Assembly: GCA_017507125.1 (NCBI GenBank)
Contig: JAFWBQ010000097.1
Coordinates: 1-60,982, forward strand
Source of the DNA: Lentisphaeria bacterium
GTDB lineage: Bacteria; Verrucomicrobiota; Lentisphaeria; Victivallales; Victivallaceae
Reading direction: 5' to 3'
DNA length: 60,982 nt
Numbering within the stretch: position 1 is the stretch's first letter; each line of letters starts with the position of its first letter. The position numbers were made by a program, and so were the translations under genes. The notes beneath the pieces were generated by a model, which was not told the origin of the DNA, did not search any database, and worked only from the letters and a program-made list of their open reading frames with translations. Positions 59,102 through 60,982 of this stretch are shown here, one piece after another.

Positions 59102-60982
59102 ATGAATCACTGGAAAATTTTTCTGACCGCACTGTTTCTTACCGCACTGGTACTGAATGCCATTGAAGTAAAAACCCCTTCCATCACAGCAGAACTTTCT
59201 CCTGATGGAGCGGTCATCACCTCCCTTTCAGTCAAAGGGAAAAGATGGCTTGCCGCATTCAAAAAGAACGGTTCTTTCACAGACCGGATCACTCAGAATG
59301 CAGGCCCCCAGACTCAGGGCCTGGCAGAAACTGCCGGCATCGCCTTTCAAATCAAAGAGCACACCGTTTCTCCAAGAGGAACAACAGTGACTTTTTCAAG
59401 CTGTATCGGGGTCATGCCCGCTCTGCGTATGGAAAAAAGTTACTTTTTTTCTGCAAAGAAAGCCAATATCATCATTGACTACCGCTTCACAAACATCGGC
59501 TCCAAGCCGTTTCCCATCGGACTTTACACCAGGAGTTTCCTGCGCAGCAGCGATGCGGTCAACACTTACTACCATCCGGGGGCAAAAGGTTTTGAAGCCA
59601 TTATGCCCGGAGAAACTTCCGTTCCGGTTAAGCTCCCGGCAGTGACCGCCCTTGCTGTTGCCGACAAAACGGGAGCAGGTTTCATCCAACGTTTCCCTGC
59701 CGACGATACAGCAGGCGTCCTGAACTGGCTCATCAAAGGGGGATATACTCAGGAGTATTTGAGCTCCATCCTCACACTTCAGCCGGGAAAAACCAGACAT
59801 ATCAGAGTGGAATGCCGCTTTTCAGACAATGTGGCATCTGATTTGAAAAAATCTGCCCTTTCTGCCCGGAAACTCAAAGGAGAACTCCCCGTTCAGGTGG
59901 ATCGTATGTGCCGCATCAAACCCAAGGCCGGCTTAATGTTTTTCCGCAGTATTCCCACTCCGCAGGGAACGTTTTTTGATTGTACCTTCCGCCGTCAATT
60001 TGAAGACAGCTGGCGCGCTGTTGAACTCAACGGCAGCGGAAAGGAACTCCCCACTGCAGTTTATCCTGTGGAAAACGGCGTCATTGCATTGGATAAGCCC
60101 CTTGATTTTTTCCATAAAGGCAATACTCTTGTCATCAAAGTTCCGGGAGTGACACACGGAAGAAACATTTTCCCTGAACAATTTTCACTCAAGGGTGACT
60201 TTGTATACAACCGCGTTCACAAACGCTGGTTCGGTCCGGTAACCATGAAATGCCGCATCTTTACAGGAGTTTCCGCCGGCAGGAAGATCAAAGTCCCGGA
60301 TATCCCGGAAGAAGGAGCCTTGATCCGCAACGGCTCCATGGAACAGATCTCATCAAAGAAAAGCACTGTTCCTGCATTTATGCCTTATATGGAAACGGGG
60401 AATTTCAAAGGGGGAGTTCAAAAAGAATCCTCAGGTAATAAATTTCTCAGAATTGAGAAGTACGCCATGTTCAATTTTCTTCCTGAACACCAGAAAGAAT
60501 ACACTCTTTCTCTCCGCGCCCGCTCTGTGGGCGGCGGCGGTCTGAGCCGTATATTCATCCAGTTTTACGACAGATCCGGCAAATATCTTCAAAAGGAGCG
60601 TCTGGTCGTTCTTGCGAGCCAGAAGAGTTTCGTATGGAAAAAATTTGAGCGCCGTTTCTTTGTTCCCTCACATGTGGCGTTCCTGCGTATCCTTTTCCTC
60701 AACGGTCAGAAAAAAGAACAGTTTCTTGATGTGGATGATCTGAAACTGACTCTTCAGAAAGAATCCCGGAAAAACATCTCCCGGAAAGTGATGCTCAGAG
60801 ATGAAATGATCAAACTCTGGAATATCCCCCTTGAACTGCTTGAAAATATCTCTCATGAACTTGTCACTCCTCATAAAAAGTGGTTCAAGCCGGCAGCACA
60901 CCCGGCACAGGATATACTCTTTGTTTCAGGAGTTTCCGGCAAGATCACCTCAGGCAGACGCAGGGATATCGTGGAACTTGCC
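59102..60982 (+). CDS. Large exported protein with carbohydrate-binding-like domain (truncated by window end)
   Basis: The frame runs open for 627 codons to the edge, with no stop. Signal peptide about 1-20 (MNHWKIFLTALFLTALVLNA). Residues 20-260 form a beta-rich region, SITAELSPDGAVITSLSVKG, resembling sugar-mutarotase or glucan-binding sandwiches. Residues about 415-560 resemble a CBM4/9-type domain (EYTLSLRARS, FLRILFLNGQ, LDVDDLKLTLQ). A new alpha/beta domain seems to start at the end (DILFVSGVSGKITSGRRRDI), perhaps GATase-like as in the BPL_N proteins. AAGGA precedes the ATG. It diverges from the GntR/LacI regulator, its probable controller. Confidence 0.7.
   Translation, partial: MNHWKIFLTALFLTALVLNAIEVKTPSITAELSPDGAVITSLSVKGKRWLAAFKKNGSFTDRITQNAGPQTQGLAETAGIAFQIKEHTVSPRGTTVTFSSCIGVMPALRMEKSYFFSAKKANIIIDYRFTNIGSKPFPIGLYTRSFLRSSDAVNTYYHPGAKGFEAIMPGETSVPVKLPAVTALAVADKTGAGFIQRFPADDTAGVLNWLIKGGYTQEYLSSILTLQPGKTRHIRVECRFSDNVASDLKKSALSARKLKGELPVQVDRMCRIKPKAGLMFFRSIPTPQGTFFDCTFRRQFEDSWRAVELNGSGKELPTAVYPVENGVIALDKPLDFFHKGNTLVIKVPGVTHGRNIFPEQFSLKGDFVYNRVHKRWFGPVTMKCRIFTGVSAGRKIKVPDIPEEGALIRNGSMEQISSKKSTVPAFMPYMETGNFKGGVQKESSGNKFLRIEKYAMFNFLPEHQKEYTLSLRARSVGGGGLSRIFIQFYDRSGKYLQKERLVVLASQKSFVWKKFERRFFVPSHVAFLRILFLNGQKKEQFLDVDDLKLTLQKESRKNISRKVMLRDEMIKLWNIPLELLENISHELVTPHKKWFKPAAHPAQDILFVSGVSGKITSGRRRDIVELA

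Noticed and set aside
1..60982. CRISPR arrays, IS elements or prophage genes
   Set aside because: No regularly spaced repeats, transposase or phage structural genes were seen; the only mobile-element signal is the intron fragment at the left edge.

Overview
The window looks like a chromosome segment from an anaerobic gut-type bacterium of the PVC superphylum, most likely Lentisphaerota (Victivallales-like). The basis is gene content: a prepilin-type protein with the [19 protein letters not shown] start, three large secreted DUF4838-type proteins, several Gfo/Idh/MocA oxidoreductases, LacI- and AraC-type regulators, and acetate fermentation genes. The assignment is an inference, because no rRNA gene is present.

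1-9.6 kb is core metabolism and information processing, mostly on the minus strand. It holds the 5' end of a probable group II intron directly behind the pta terminator, then pta and ackA separated by a reverse-oriented secreted DA1-like metallopeptidase. Next come infA-map-adk, an HU/IHF-like gene, an SGNH hydrolase, and a ribosomal/RNA polymerase operon rpmJ-rpsM-rpsK-rpoA-rplQ with a structured spacer between rpsK and rpoA.

9.6-21 kb carries plus-strand catabolic units: an M19 dipeptidase homologue with the first secreted DUF4838 protein, a sodium:amino-acid symporter with an SDR, a LacI regulator on the minus strand, and an unusual operon of a QueG-like iron-sulfur protein, a U32-like protein and a putative TIM-barrel hydrolase.

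21-42.5 kb is mainly housekeeping: Thi4 under a TPP riboswitch, tRNA-Gln, an alpha/beta hydrolase, thyX, a minus operon tkt-pgm/pmm-nudix-permease, then ruvB, a C4 zinc protein, an AlbA_2 protein, DinG, lemA-htpX, a second DUF4838 gene, and a minus operon queF-argJ-purQ.

42.5-61 kb returns to accessory catabolism: a candidate small RNA, two tandem exported BPL_N-type proteins, two divergent Gfo/Idh oxidoreductases, a prepilin with a third DUF4838 protein, a putative (alpha/alpha)-barrel enzyme behind a structured leader, an operon of MDR dehydrogenase, enolase-superfamily enzyme, Gfo/Idh oxidoreductase and AraC regulator, a divergent GntR/LacI-type regulator, and the start of a large exported protein cut by the window edge.

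Promoters are unusually uniform: TTGAMA-like -35, 16-17 bp, TATATT-like -10, found upstream of most transcription units. The secreted DUF4838 and BPL_N proteins probably work outside the cytoplasm on glycans, and the cytoplasmic oxidoreductase/enolase cluster probably processes the released sugars or sugar acids. This link is inferred from neighbourhood only.
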